Positions 49,883 to 57,586 of a stretch of 64,000 bases of DNA are shown piece by piece. The stretch spans positions 70,218 to 134,217 of the forward strand of contig CALADI010000011.1 in the NCBI GenBank assembly GCA_937890525.1, in the 5' to 3' direction. Numbering within the stretch: the first letter of the stretch is position 1; each line of letters starts with the position of its first letter. The position numbers and the translations under genes were made by a program. This DNA is from an uncultured Clostridia bacterium. GTDB lineage: Bacteria > Bacillota > Clostridia > Oscillospirales > Oscillospiraceae. The notes under the pieces are model-generated. The model saw nothing but the letters and a program-made list of their open reading frames with translations, had not been told where the DNA came from and did not search any database.

Positions 49883-50919
49883 GAAGATGGAAACGGAAGA
49901 TCTCCTCTAAGCTGTCCATGCGGCTGTTCTTTTCGCTGTTTTTCATTGTGGCACTGATCCTCATCAATGCTGCGGCAGCGGTGATCATTTCCCTGCTGGG
50001 GCGGGCGATCCCGCTGCTGCATCGGCTGCCGGGGTTTGTGTGGCTGCTGATCATCAGCGCAGTTCTGGGCAGCGGCATCACGGCGCTTCTGGTGGCGTTC
50101 TTCTTTGACCCCATCACCAAGCTGGGCAATGCCATGCGCCGGGTGGCACAGGGGGATTTTGATGTGACGCTGGATACCCGGCATACCTTCCGGGAGGTGC
50201 GCCAGATCAATCAGGATTTCAATCTCATGACCAAAGAGCTGGGTTCTACCGAGATCTTAAAGACGGAGTTCGTTTCCAATGTTTCCCATGAATTCAAGAC
50301 CCCCATCAACGCCATCGAGGGCTATGCGACGCTGCTTCAGGATACGGATCTTTCCCGGGATCAGCAGCAGATGTATGTGGAGAAGATCCTGCTGAACACC
50401 GGCAGGCTCTCCAAGTTGGTGGGGAATATCCTGCTGCTGTCCAAGGTGGACAACCAGCAGATCCAGCCCCATGTGACCACCTACCGTCTGGATGAGCAGA
50501 TCCGCCAGTCCATTCTGGCGCTGGAGCCTCTGTGGACGAAGAAGGACAACGAGTTCGATGTGGATCTGGAGCGGGTGGAGTTTACAGGCAGCGAGAACCT
50601 GCTGATGCATGTGTGGAACAATCTCATCGAGAATGCCATTAAATATGGACCGGATCGGGGAGTCATCGCCATGAAATTGGTTCAGCGGGATCAGACGGCG
50701 GTGTTCACCATTGATGATGAAGGACCGGGGATCCGCCCGGAGGATCGTCAGCATATTTTTGATCGGTTCTATCAAGCGGACAGCTCCCGAAAAACCGAAG
50801 GCAACGGACTGGGACTTGCGTTGGTAAAGCAGATCCTGACCATCTCCGGCGGAACCATCCGTGTGGATCCTCTGCCGGTCAGAGGGACTCGGTTTACCGT
50901 TACCCTTCCTATGGAATAA
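49879..50919 (+). CDS. Sensor histidine kinase (HAMP-HisKA-HATPase)
   Basis: 346 residues. Two membrane helices (FFSLFFIVALILINAAAAVII and FVWLLIISAVLGSGITALLV) are separated by only about 16 residues, so there is almost no extracellular sensor, as in intramembrane-sensing kinases. HAMP follows, then VSHEFKTPI with the phospho-His, the N box NNLIENAIKYG, the G1 box DEGPGI and G2 GNGLGLAL. Intramembrane-sensing kinases often respond to cell-envelope stress through a partner transporter. The nearby exporter and CmpB-like protein would fit that role. Confidence 0.93.
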   Translation: MRRWKRKISSKLSMRLFFSLFFIVALILINAAAAVIISLLGRAIPLLHRLPGFVWLLIISAVLGSGITALLVAFFFDPITKLGNAMRRVAQGDFDVTLDTRHTFREVRQINQDFNLMTKELGSTEILKTEFVSNVSHEFKTPINAIEGYATLLQDTDLSRDQQQMYVEKILLNTGRLSKLVGNILLLSKVDNQQIQPHVTTYRLDEQIRQSILALEPLWTKKDNEFDVDLERVEFTGSENLLMHVWNNLIENAIKYGPDRGVIAMKLVQRDQTAVFTIDDEGPGIRPEDRQHIFDRFYQADSSRKTEGNGLGLALVKQILTISGGTIRVDPLPVRGTRFTVTLPME

Positions 50920-50922
50920 AGG

Positions 50923-50954
50923 AAAAAGCGCCGGGCAAGTGCCCGGCGCTTTTT
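50923..50954 (+). terminator. Terminator after the kinase gene
   Basis: A 15-bp perfect stem (AAAAAGCGCCGGGCA, two-base loop, complement) ends in TTTTT. It separates the regulator operon from the exporter operon. Confidence 0.9.
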
Positions 50955-50980
50955 CTGTCTGCAAGGGCTTTCTCAACAAC

Positions 50981-51025
50981 TGTTGATATTTAGTTGAAGA
51001 AAAGTTGCACTAGTGCTTCTATTAT
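50981..51025 (+). promoter_or_regulatory. Operator B: three 11-bp direct repeats upstream of the ABC exporter
   Basis: WGTTGA-type copies at 50981 (TGTTGA), 50992 (AGTTGA) and 51003 (AGTTGC) are 11 bp apart, with CAACAACTGTTG as the leading dyad and TATTAT (51020-51025) as -10. The array is strikingly like operator A, but there is no canonical -35 17 bp from this -10. This suggests an activator-dependent promoter. Confidence 0.7.
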
Positions 51026-51062
51026 AGATGGTACAAGGACAATAGATGAAGGAGGCACATTG

Positions 51063-52838
51063 ATGTTTCATCTTTTGAAGAAAATGAAGACGAAAGAATG
51101 GGTGCTGGCGGCAGTCTGCTTCGGGCTGATCTTGGGTCAGATTTTTTTCGATCTGACCATGCCCGAGTATATGAGTCAGCTGACCATTCTGATCCAGACG
51201 CCAGGGTCGGCGCAGGGGGAAATTTGGAATGTGGGTCTGCAAATGCTGGGCTGTGCGCTGGCCAGCTTGGTGCTGACGGTGATCTGCGGATACTTCACCT
51301 CCCAGATCGCATCCGGCTTCAGCCGGACCTTGCGGGAGGATCTGTTTGAGAAGATCGCAGACTTCGGCAAGGAGGAAATGGAGCGCTTTTCTGTGCCCAG
51401 CCTGATCGTGCGTACCACCGAGGATGTGCGCCAGATCCAGCTTCTGTTTGCCATGGGACTTCAGATCATGGTGAAGGCACCCATCATGGCGGTGTGGGCG
51501 GTGATCAAGATCATCGGCAAGAGCTGGGAACTGTCTGTGGTGACAGCCGGCTTTGTGGTGACGATGCTGCTGATGATGGTGATCGTGCTGGTGATCCTGC
51601 TGCCCCGGTTCAAGCGGGTGCAGAAACTCATGGATGACATGAACCGGATCGCCCGGGAAAACCTCAGCGGTATCAGCGTTGTCCATGCATTCAATGCAGA
51701 GGACTACCAGAACACCAAATTCCGTCGTGCCAATGACGAACTGACCAAGACCCAGATGTTCAACCAGCATACCTTTGCGGTGCTGCTGCCTGCCATGACC
51801 ATGGGAATGTCCGGGCTGTCGCTGGCGATCTTCTGGCTGGGGGCGCATCTGGTGGAGCAGGTGACGGATCTTCCCGGCAGACTGACGCTGTTCGGTGATG
51901 TGATGGTATTCAGCAACTATGCCGGATTTGTAATGATGTCGCTGATGATGATCGTGATGATCTTCATGTTCATCCCTGCGGCGCAGGTATCTGCAAACCG
52001 GATCAACGAGGTTCTGGGTACAAAGATCTCCATCAAGAGCGGCACTCAGACGCAGGGCAGCGAGATCGGAACCATCGAGTTTCAGGATGTCAGCTTCCGC
52101 TATCCGGGAGCGGCATCGGATACCCTGTCCCACATCAGCTTCCGTGCCCAGCGGGGGCAGACGGTGGCATTCATCGGTGCTACCGGCTGCGGCAAGACCA
52201 CCTTGGTGGATCTGGCGGCCCGGATCTACGATGCCACCTCCGGACGCATCCTGCTGGATGGGGTGGACATCCGGGATTACAGTTTCGATGCGCTGTATAA
52301 CAAACTGGGTTATGTGATGCAGAAAGCGACGCTGTTCTCCGGCTCTGTGGATGAAAATGTAAACTTCGGCGAGAGCAGCGCCGTTCATTCTGAGGAGCAC
52401 ACCTGGGAGGCGCTGACGCTGGCCAAGGCCAGTGAGTTTGTGGAGAAAATGCCCGGGAAATTGGAAGAACCCATTGCCCGGGGCGGCGGGAATGTTTCCG
52501 GCGGTCAGAAGCAGCGCTTGTCCATTGCCCGGGCGCTGGCGCGGAAGCCGGAGATACTGATCTTCGATGATTCCTTCTCTGCATTGGATTATAAAACCGA
52601 TGCTCAGCTTCGTGCAGGACTGGAAGCGGAACTGAAAGGTACCACCAAGCTGATCGTAGGTCAGCGCATCGGCACCATCCGCAATGCCGATACTATTATC
52701 GTATTGGATCATGGCAGGATCGTCGGTATGGGCACCCATCAGCAGCTGCTGAAGGATTGCCCGGTGTACCATGAGATCGCCCGTTCCCAGCTCTCGGCAC
52801 AGGAATTGGGCGAGGAAGGAGGTGCCATCCATGGCTAA
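51063..52838 (+). CDS. ABC exporter subunit with degenerate ATPase site (YheI/LmrC-like)
   Basis: 591 residues from the ATG at 51063 (AAGGAGG upstream). Six membrane helices in about 1-320 are followed by the nucleotide-binding domain: Walker A GATGCGKTT, signature NVSGGQKQRLSIARAL. Walker B is LIFDDS, with Asp in place of the catalytic Glu, and the switch region reads VGQRIGTI with Gln in place of His. These substitutions mark the degenerate half of heterodimeric type IV exporters. It forms a pair with the next gene, which overlaps by eight bases. Substrates of such pairs include drugs and peptides. Confidence 0.92.
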   Translation: MFHLLKKMKTKEWVLAAVCFGLILGQIFFDLTMPEYMSQLTILIQTPGSAQGEIWNVGLQMLGCALASLVLTVICGYFTSQIASGFSRTLREDLFEKIADFGKEEMERFSVPSLIVRTTEDVRQIQLLFAMGLQIMVKAPIMAVWAVIKIIGKSWELSVVTAGFVVTMLLMMVIVLVILLPRFKRVQKLMDDMNRIARENLSGISVVHAFNAEDYQNTKFRRANDELTKTQMFNQHTFAVLLPAMTMGMSGLSLAIFWLGAHLVEQVTDLPGRLTLFGDVMVFSNYAGFVMMSLMMIVMIFMFIPAAQVSANRINEVLGTKISIKSGTQTQGSEIGTIEFQDVSFRYPGAASDTLSHISFRAQRGQTVAFIGATGCGKTTLVDLAARIYDATSGRILLDGVDIRDYSFDALYNKLGYVMQKATLFSGSVDENVNFGESSAVHSEEHTWEALTLAKASEFVEKMPGKLEEPIARGGGNVSGGQKQRLSIARALARKPEILIFDDSFSALDYKTDAQLRAGLEAELKGTTKLIVGQRIGTIRNADTIIVLDHGRIVGMGTHQQLLKDCPVYHEIARSQLSAQELGEEGGAIHG

Positions 52839-54612
52839 AAAACAGAAGATCTCCGGCGGGGTGTCCTTTCTGGAGGTGGGCAAGGATTTGCTTGCCCATG
52901 CAAAGAACATGATTCCCAGACTGGTGATCGTGGTGCTTCTGGCGGGGGCAAGCGCATTCCTGACCATCATTGGACCGGATTATGTCTCCCAAATCACCCA
53001 GTACATCACCGACGGCTTGGCGAGCACCATCGATTTGGCAGGGGTCGCCCGTGTGGGCAGCTTCTTGGTCGGGGTCTATGGGCTGGCAGCCATCTTCGGC
53101 TTTTTCCAAAACCGTCTGGCGGCTACCGTGACCCTGCGGGTCTCCAACCAGCTTCGCAATGAGATATCCCAGAAGATCAACCGGGTGCCCATGCCCCTGT
53201 TCCACCGGATGTCCTCCGGCGATATCCTCAGCCGAATGACCAACGATGTGCAGATGCTGTCCCAGACATTGTCCAACAGCATCCCTACCATCGTTGCGGC
53301 GGTGGCACAGTTTGTGGGATGCTTGGTGATGATGTTCACCACCGAATGGCGGATGAGTCTGGTGGCCATTGCTGCCACGGTGCTTGGATTCTTGCTGATG
53401 GGAGCGATCACCGCTTCTTCTCAGAAATACTTCGTGGCGCAGCAGACTGCATTGGGCAATCTCAATGGCTATGTAGAGGAGATGTACTCCGGTCACAGCG
53501 TGATCCGGATCTCCCGGGCAGGGACGCAGGTGCGTCAGGCATTCCGTAAGTACAACGATGCGGTGTATGAGGCCAACCGCAAGGCTCAGTTCCTTTCCGG
53601 CATCATGCAGCCCATGATGACTTTCGTGGGTAATCTAGGCTATGTGGCGGTGTGCATCTACGGATCTATGCTGGCGCTGAACGGCTCCATTGAGTTCGGC
53701 GTGATCGTAGCGTTCATCATGTATGTCCGTCTCTTTACCTCCCCCTTGTCTCAGATCGCTCAGGGTATGACGCAGCTCCAGACTGCGGCGGCTTCGGGCA
53801 AGCGGATCTTCAGCTTCTTGGAGGAGGAAGAACTGGAAAACGAGGACGGGAAGCGGGATCATCTGGATCGGGCAGCCGGACATGTGGAATTCCGCAATGT
53901 TCGCTTTGCCTATCCCAATAACCCGGATAAGACTGTGATCCAGAACTTCAGCGCAAACATCGCACCGGGGCAGAAGGTTGCCATCGTCGGCCCCACCGGC
54001 GCCGGTAAGAGCACACTGGTCAATCTTCTGATGCGGTTCTTTGAGACAAACGGAGGCAGCATCCTCATCGATGGGATCTCCACCCGGGATATGACCCGGC
54101 AATGCCTGCATGACCTGTTTGCCATGGTGCTTCAGGATACATGGCTGTTTCAGGGGACGCTTCGGGAGAATCTGGTTTACAACAAAACTGATGTGCCCGA
54201 CGCAGATCTGGAAAAGGCGTGCCGAGCCTGCGGCATCTGGGACTTTGTCCAGAGCCTGCCCAATGGCTTTGACACAGAGCTGAGTGAGAATCTCACCATA
54301 TCCGCCGGGCAGAAGCAGCTGATCACCATTGCAAGGGCGATGCTGCAAAACCGCCCCATGCTGATTTTAGATGAAGCCACCTCCTCGGTGGACACCCGAA
54401 CGGAACTCATCACCCAGCGGGCGATGGACCGGCTGTGCGAGAACAGAACCAGCTTTATCATCGCCCATCGTCTGTCCACCATCAAGAACGCGGATCTCAT
54501 CTTGGTGCTGAAGGATGGCAATGTGATCGAGCAGGGCAGCCATGAGCAGCTTCTTGCCCAGGGCGGGTTCTATGCGGAACTGTACAACAGTCAATTTGAG
54601 CAGGTCGGATAA
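52831..54612 (+). CDS. ABC exporter subunit, catalytic partner (YheH/LmrD-like)
   Basis: 593 residues from the ATG at 52831 (AAGGAGGTG upstream), overlapping the previous gene by eight bases. Six membrane helices, then Walker A GPTGAGKST, Walker B LILDEATSSVD with the catalytic Glu, and switch His in IAHRLSTI. The signature is ISAGQKQL instead of LSGGQ. So this subunit supplies the intact Walker B and the degenerate signature, exactly complementary to its partner. The pair exports an unknown compound and is likely controlled by operator B. Confidence 0.92.
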   Translation: MAKKQKISGGVSFLEVGKDLLAHAKNMIPRLVIVVLLAGASAFLTIIGPDYVSQITQYITDGLASTIDLAGVARVGSFLVGVYGLAAIFGFFQNRLAATVTLRVSNQLRNEISQKINRVPMPLFHRMSSGDILSRMTNDVQMLSQTLSNSIPTIVAAVAQFVGCLVMMFTTEWRMSLVAIAATVLGFLLMGAITASSQKYFVAQQTALGNLNGYVEEMYSGHSVIRISRAGTQVRQAFRKYNDAVYEANRKAQFLSGIMQPMMTFVGNLGYVAVCIYGSMLALNGSIEFGVIVAFIMYVRLFTSPLSQIAQGMTQLQTAAASGKRIFSFLEEEELENEDGKRDHLDRAAGHVEFRNVRFAYPNNPDKTVIQNFSANIAPGQKVAIVGPTGAGKSTLVNLLMRFFETNGGSILIDGISTRDMTRQCLHDLFAMVLQDTWLFQGTLRENLVYNKTDVPDADLEKACRACGIWDFVQSLPNGFDTELSENLTISAGQKQLITIARAMLQNRPMLILDEATSSVDTRTELITQRAMDRLCENRTSFIIAHRLSTIKNADLILVLKDGNVIEQGSHEQLLAQGGFYAELYNSQFEQVG

Positions 54613-54626
54613 GGAGGCAGGAGATT

Positions 54627-55229
54627 ATGGCAAGATATATCACCATTGAGCGGGAATACGGCAGCGGCGGCAGAGCAGTGGCTGGGGCGCTGGCCGAGGA
54701 GTGCGGCATTGCCTGCTACGGACGGGAGATCTTGGAAAAAGCGGGGCAGATGATGCACATCCCCGTCTCCCAACTGGAGCGGTATGAGGAGTGCGCCACC
54801 AGCAGCTTCCTGTACTCAGTGAATCTGCTGGGCAAGGCTCAGTCCTGTGACCCGGATATGCTGATGCGGGAGGGGCATCTGTTCGTTGCCGAGCAGCTGG
54901 CAATTCGGGAATTAGCCGCCCAGGGGCCGGCGGTGTTTCTGGGACACTGCGCCTGTCAGGCATTGAGGGATGAGCCCGGCGTGCTGCGGGTATTCATCCG
55001 GGCATCCATGGAAGCGCGCAGACAGCGGATCACCCGGGAATACGGTCTTGCAGAGGGGGAGGTGGATGCTGCCATCCGCCGCTTCGACAAAAAGCGGGCA
55101 GGCTATTACTCCATCAATACCGCCCGGAAATGGCATGACCTGAATAACTATGATGTGGTGTTGGATTCCTCGGTGATCGGGGTGGACGGCTGTGTGGGGG
55201 CGCTGAAGGCGCTGGTCACCCACCGATGA
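54627..55229 (+). CDS. Cytidylate-kinase-like P-loop protein
   Basis: 200 residues; AAGGAGGCAGG precedes the ATG. The P-loop EREYGSGGRAVAGAL at about 8-22 and the later FIRASMEARRQRITREYG lid-like stretch match the cytidylate_kin2 family (PF13189), common in Clostridia and of uncertain function. The NMP-binding core is altered, so CMP kinase activity is not assured. It begins 14 bases after the exporter stop and is probably part of that transcript. Confidence 0.8.
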   Translation: MARYITIEREYGSGGRAVAGALAEECGIACYGREILEKAGQMMHIPVSQLERYEECATSSFLYSVNLLGKAQSCDPDMLMREGHLFVAEQLAIRELAAQGPAVFLGHCACQALRDEPGVLRVFIRASMEARRQRITREYGLAEGEVDAAIRRFDKKRAGYYSINTARKWHDLNNYDVVLDSSVIGVDGCVGALKALVTHR

Positions 55230-55257
55230 AAAACGAAAGGATAGAAAGGAGATCATT

Positions 55258-55932
55258 ATGGAACGGAGTTTACAGATCGACCGCCGGTTTCAGACGGTTC
55301 TGAAGGTGGTCAGGATCCTCTATGTGCTGACGGGCATTGGGCTGATGGTGCGGGGTGTGATCCATCACAGCGTATACGAGGGGCTGCTGGCGCTGGCCAC
55401 ACTGCTGCTGATCCCTGGGCTGTATCTGGCAAGACGGATCTTCCGCTGGGAGGGCGGCTGGCAGATGGAGACTTATGTGTATGTGTTTTCCTATCTGGGC
55501 TGGACCTTGGGCGGTGCAGCAAAATGCTACAGCGTGATCCCTTGTTTTGACAAAATGGTGCATTGTCTGTCCGGGCTGTTCGTATCGGTGCTGGTGCTGG
55601 CTTTTTACCGGATGCTGGAATCGGATCACAGCAAGCAGGGGGAGAACCCTGCCACCTCCTTTTTCTTCGTGTTTTTCGGCTCTATGGCGGTAGCGGGGCT
55701 GTTTGAGCTGTGCGAATTTACCATTGCTCCCATTATGGGCAGAGATCTTCAGCATGTGATGGATACGGGCGTGGCGGATACCATGATGGATATGTTCGTG
55801 TGTCTGCTGGGCACGCTGGTGATGATGTGGCTGATGTGGCGCCAGAGGAAGGGAAAATACGACCCCTTCACCGGGGCAGCAGAGGCCTTCGCCCAGCATA
55901 ATCCTATTGGAGCAGGACATAAGGTCAAATAA
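55258..55932 (+). CDS. Multi-pass membrane protein (DUF2238/YjdF-like)
   Basis: 224 residues with about six helices and no soluble domain. The motif PCFDKMVHCLSGLFVS and the late FELCEFTIAPIMGRDLQ..DTMMDMFVCLLG resemble the DUF2238/YjdF family, where an Asp-Lys..His set and an Asp-Asp..Asp set lie near the membrane. Function unknown. AGAAAGGAG precedes the ATG; the gene is 28 bases after the kinase-like gene, last in the exporter operon before a terminator. Confidence 0.6.
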   Translation: MERSLQIDRRFQTVLKVVRILYVLTGIGLMVRGVIHHSVYEGLLALATLLLIPGLYLARRIFRWEGGWQMETYVYVFSYLGWTLGGAAKCYSVIPCFDKMVHCLSGLFVSVLVLAFYRMLESDHSKQGENPATSFFFVFFGSMAVAGLFELCEFTIAPIMGRDLQHVMDTGVADTMMDMFVCLLGTLVMMWLMWRQRKGKYDPFTGAAEAFAQHNPIGAGHKVK

Positions 55933-55938
55933 CAAGAA

Positions 55939-55969
55939 GCAGACCGGGCGCTTGCCCGGTCTGCTTTTT
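55939..55969 (+). terminator. Terminator after the exporter operon
   Basis: An 11-bp perfect GC-rich stem (55939-55949 with 55954-55964), loop GCTT, then TTTTT. Confidence 0.9.
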
Positions 55970-55985
55970 GCGTAGGGAAAGGAAA

Positions 55986-56013
55986 TTGACAACAGGGGAT
56001 AGTATGGTAAAAT
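55986..56013 (+). promoter_or_regulatory. Promoter of the LytTR-GHKL operon
   Basis: TTGACA (55986-55991), a 16-bp spacer and TAAAAT (56008-56013), 22 bases upstream of the ATG at 56036. Confidence 0.75.
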
Positions 56014-56035
56014 GGGAGCAAAAGGGGGCGACGGT

Positions 56036-56734
56036 ATGGCGTATCGGGTAGCAGTCTGCGATGACAGCCAGAGCGACGGCGCATATGTGGAAAACCTGCT
56101 GAACCAATGGGCATCCCGGCGGCAGATCCAGATCAAATCGGAGCGGTTTTCCTCTGCGGAGCGATTTTTGTTCCGCTATGAAGAGGATAAGCAATGGGAC
56201 ATCCTGCTGCTGGACATTGAAATGGGCGGCATGGACGGCGTCACCATGGCCAAACGGATCCGCCGGGACAACGATGCGGTGCAAATCGTGTTCATCACCG
56301 GGTATTCCGACTACATTGCCGAGGGCTATGAGGTGGCGGCGCTGCACTATCTGATGAAACCGGTGAACCCCGAGAAGCTGATGACGGTGCTGGACCGGGC
56401 GCTGGAGAAGCGGAAACAGGAAGAGCGGTGCTTGAACTTGGAATCCGGCGGTGAGATGGTGCGGATCCCGTTTTATGACATCCGCTATCTGAATGTGCAC
56501 CAGAATTATGTCACCGTCCATGCCAAGGCAGATCATACGGTGAAGCGGACGCTTGGTGACTTTGAAAAGGAGCTGGACGAGCGGTTCTGCCGGGTGGGAC
56601 GGAGCATGATCCTGAATCTGAAATACATCCAGCGGGTCACAAAGACGGAGGTGCGCCTGTCCGACGGCACGGTGCTGCCCCTGCCTAGAGGGGCCTATGA
56701 GCCGCTGAACCGAGCCATCATCCGGCACACATGA
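56036..56734 (+). CDS. LytTR-family response regulator (AgrA/ComE type)
   Basis: 232 residues from the ATG at 56036 (AAAGGGGGCG upstream); an earlier ATG at 56012 lies on the -10 element. The receiver has the acidic pair VCDDSQ, phospho-acceptor LLLDIEMGG, Thr in FITGYSD and Lys in MKPVN. The C-terminal LytTR domain shows IPFYDIRYLNVHQNYVTVHAK and CRVGRSMILNLKYIQRV. LytTR proteins bind paired 9-10-bp direct repeats with a 21-22-bp period, and such a pair lies at 57501. It overlaps the GHKL gene in ATGA. Confidence 0.92.
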   Translation: MAYRVAVCDDSQSDGAYVENLLNQWASRRQIQIKSERFSSAERFLFRYEEDKQWDILLLDIEMGGMDGVTMAKRIRRDNDAVQIVFITGYSDYIAEGYEVAALHYLMKPVNPEKLMTVLDRALEKRKQEERCLNLESGGEMVRIPFYDIRYLNVHQNYVTVHAKADHTVKRTLGDFEKELDERFCRVGRSMILNLKYIQRVTKTEVRLSDGTVLPLPRGAYEPLNRAIIRHT

Positions 56735-57408
56735 CGAAGGAGACGGGTGGAGTGTTTTCCAAACAAATCGACAAACGGATCGCCGCCTACCAGCGGGAGT
56801 TGATCCAGACCCACTATCAGGAAGTGGAGAATATGTACCGGCAGATCCGGGGCTGGCGGCATGACTACCGCAACCACATCCAGACCATGAAGGTGCTGGC
56901 GGCGAACGGGGATATGGACGCCATCAAGGACTACTTGGACAAGCTGGATACGGATCTCAATACGGTGGATACCGTAGTCAAGACCGGCAACCCCATGGCG
57001 GATGCCATCCTCAACAGCAAGATCTCCCTTGCACGATCTCAGCAGGTCTGCGTCCATTGCGACGCCCATATTCCTGTGAAGCTGAACATGTCGGAGCTGG
57101 ATCTGTGCTGCATCATCGGCAATCTCTTTGACAATGCTATCGAAGCCAGCCGCCGCCTGCCGCCGGAGCAGCGGGTGATCCGGGTGTATATGGACATGAA
57201 GGGGACACAGCTATACATCTCCTTCACCAACATGACCGACGGGAAGAAGCTGCACAAGGTGGGCGGCGTGTTCCAGACCACAAAAGGGGCGGGGCACGGC
57301 TTCGGTCTGGTGCGGATCGACCGGATCATCCAACGGCTGGACGGCTATCTCAGTCGAAACTCCGAAGATGGTGCGTTTACGACAGAAATTCTGATTCCGC
57401 AGGTTTGA
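56731..57408 (+). CDS. Truncated GHKL histidine kinase without a sensor domain
   Basis: 225 residues. Unlike AgrC-type kinases (about 430 residues with six helices) this protein has no membrane segment: it starts with a short coil, then the kinase H box GWRHDYRNHIQTMK, N box CCIIGNLFDNAIEAS and G box GAGHGFGLVRIDRII. It therefore has the dimerisation/phosphotransfer part and the ATPase but nothing to sense a peptide outside. An unlinked receptor or a cytosolic signal must act on it. It overlaps the LytTR gene by four bases, which supports a real cognate pair. Confidence 0.88.
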   Translation: MTKETGGVFSKQIDKRIAAYQRELIQTHYQEVENMYRQIRGWRHDYRNHIQTMKVLAANGDMDAIKDYLDKLDTDLNTVDTVVKTGNPMADAILNSKISLARSQQVCVHCDAHIPVKLNMSELDLCCIIGNLFDNAIEASRRLPPEQRVIRVYMDMKGTQLYISFTNMTDGKKLHKVGGVFQTTKGAGHGFGLVRIDRIIQRLDGYLSRNSEDGAFTTEILIPQV

Positions 57409-57500
57409 TAACCGGGCGGTAACGGATCGAGGGGCGCCTAATGGCATAACGAATATTGCCCGGCGTCCGTACCCATTGGCAGTCGACCCTGCCGACTGCA

Positions 57501-57531
57501 ATTCATCCCCCAAATGGAACGATTCGTCCCC
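57501..57531 (+). promoter_or_regulatory. Paired direct repeats, candidate LytTR site before the second ABC operon
   Basis: ATTCATCCCC (57501-57510) and ATTCGTCCCC (57522-57531) are 21 bp apart, the period LytTR regulators recognise. A -10 TATGAT (57555-57560) lies 24 bp downstream; the -35 region (57532-57537) is not canonical. The second repeat also forms the left arm of a terminator hairpin, so the repeat could be partly coincidental. Confidence 0.5.
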
Positions 57532-57556
57532 GAATTTCCCCGGGGACGATTTTTTA
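57525..57556 (+). terminator. Terminator after the GHKL gene
   Basis: CGTCCCC (57525-57531) pairs with GGGGACG (57542-57548) and is followed by ATTTTTT. It would end the regulator transcript about 115 bases after its stop, just before the ABC operon. Confidence 0.7.
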
Positions 57557-57586
57557 TGATACACTGGCACCAAGAGGTGAGGAACA

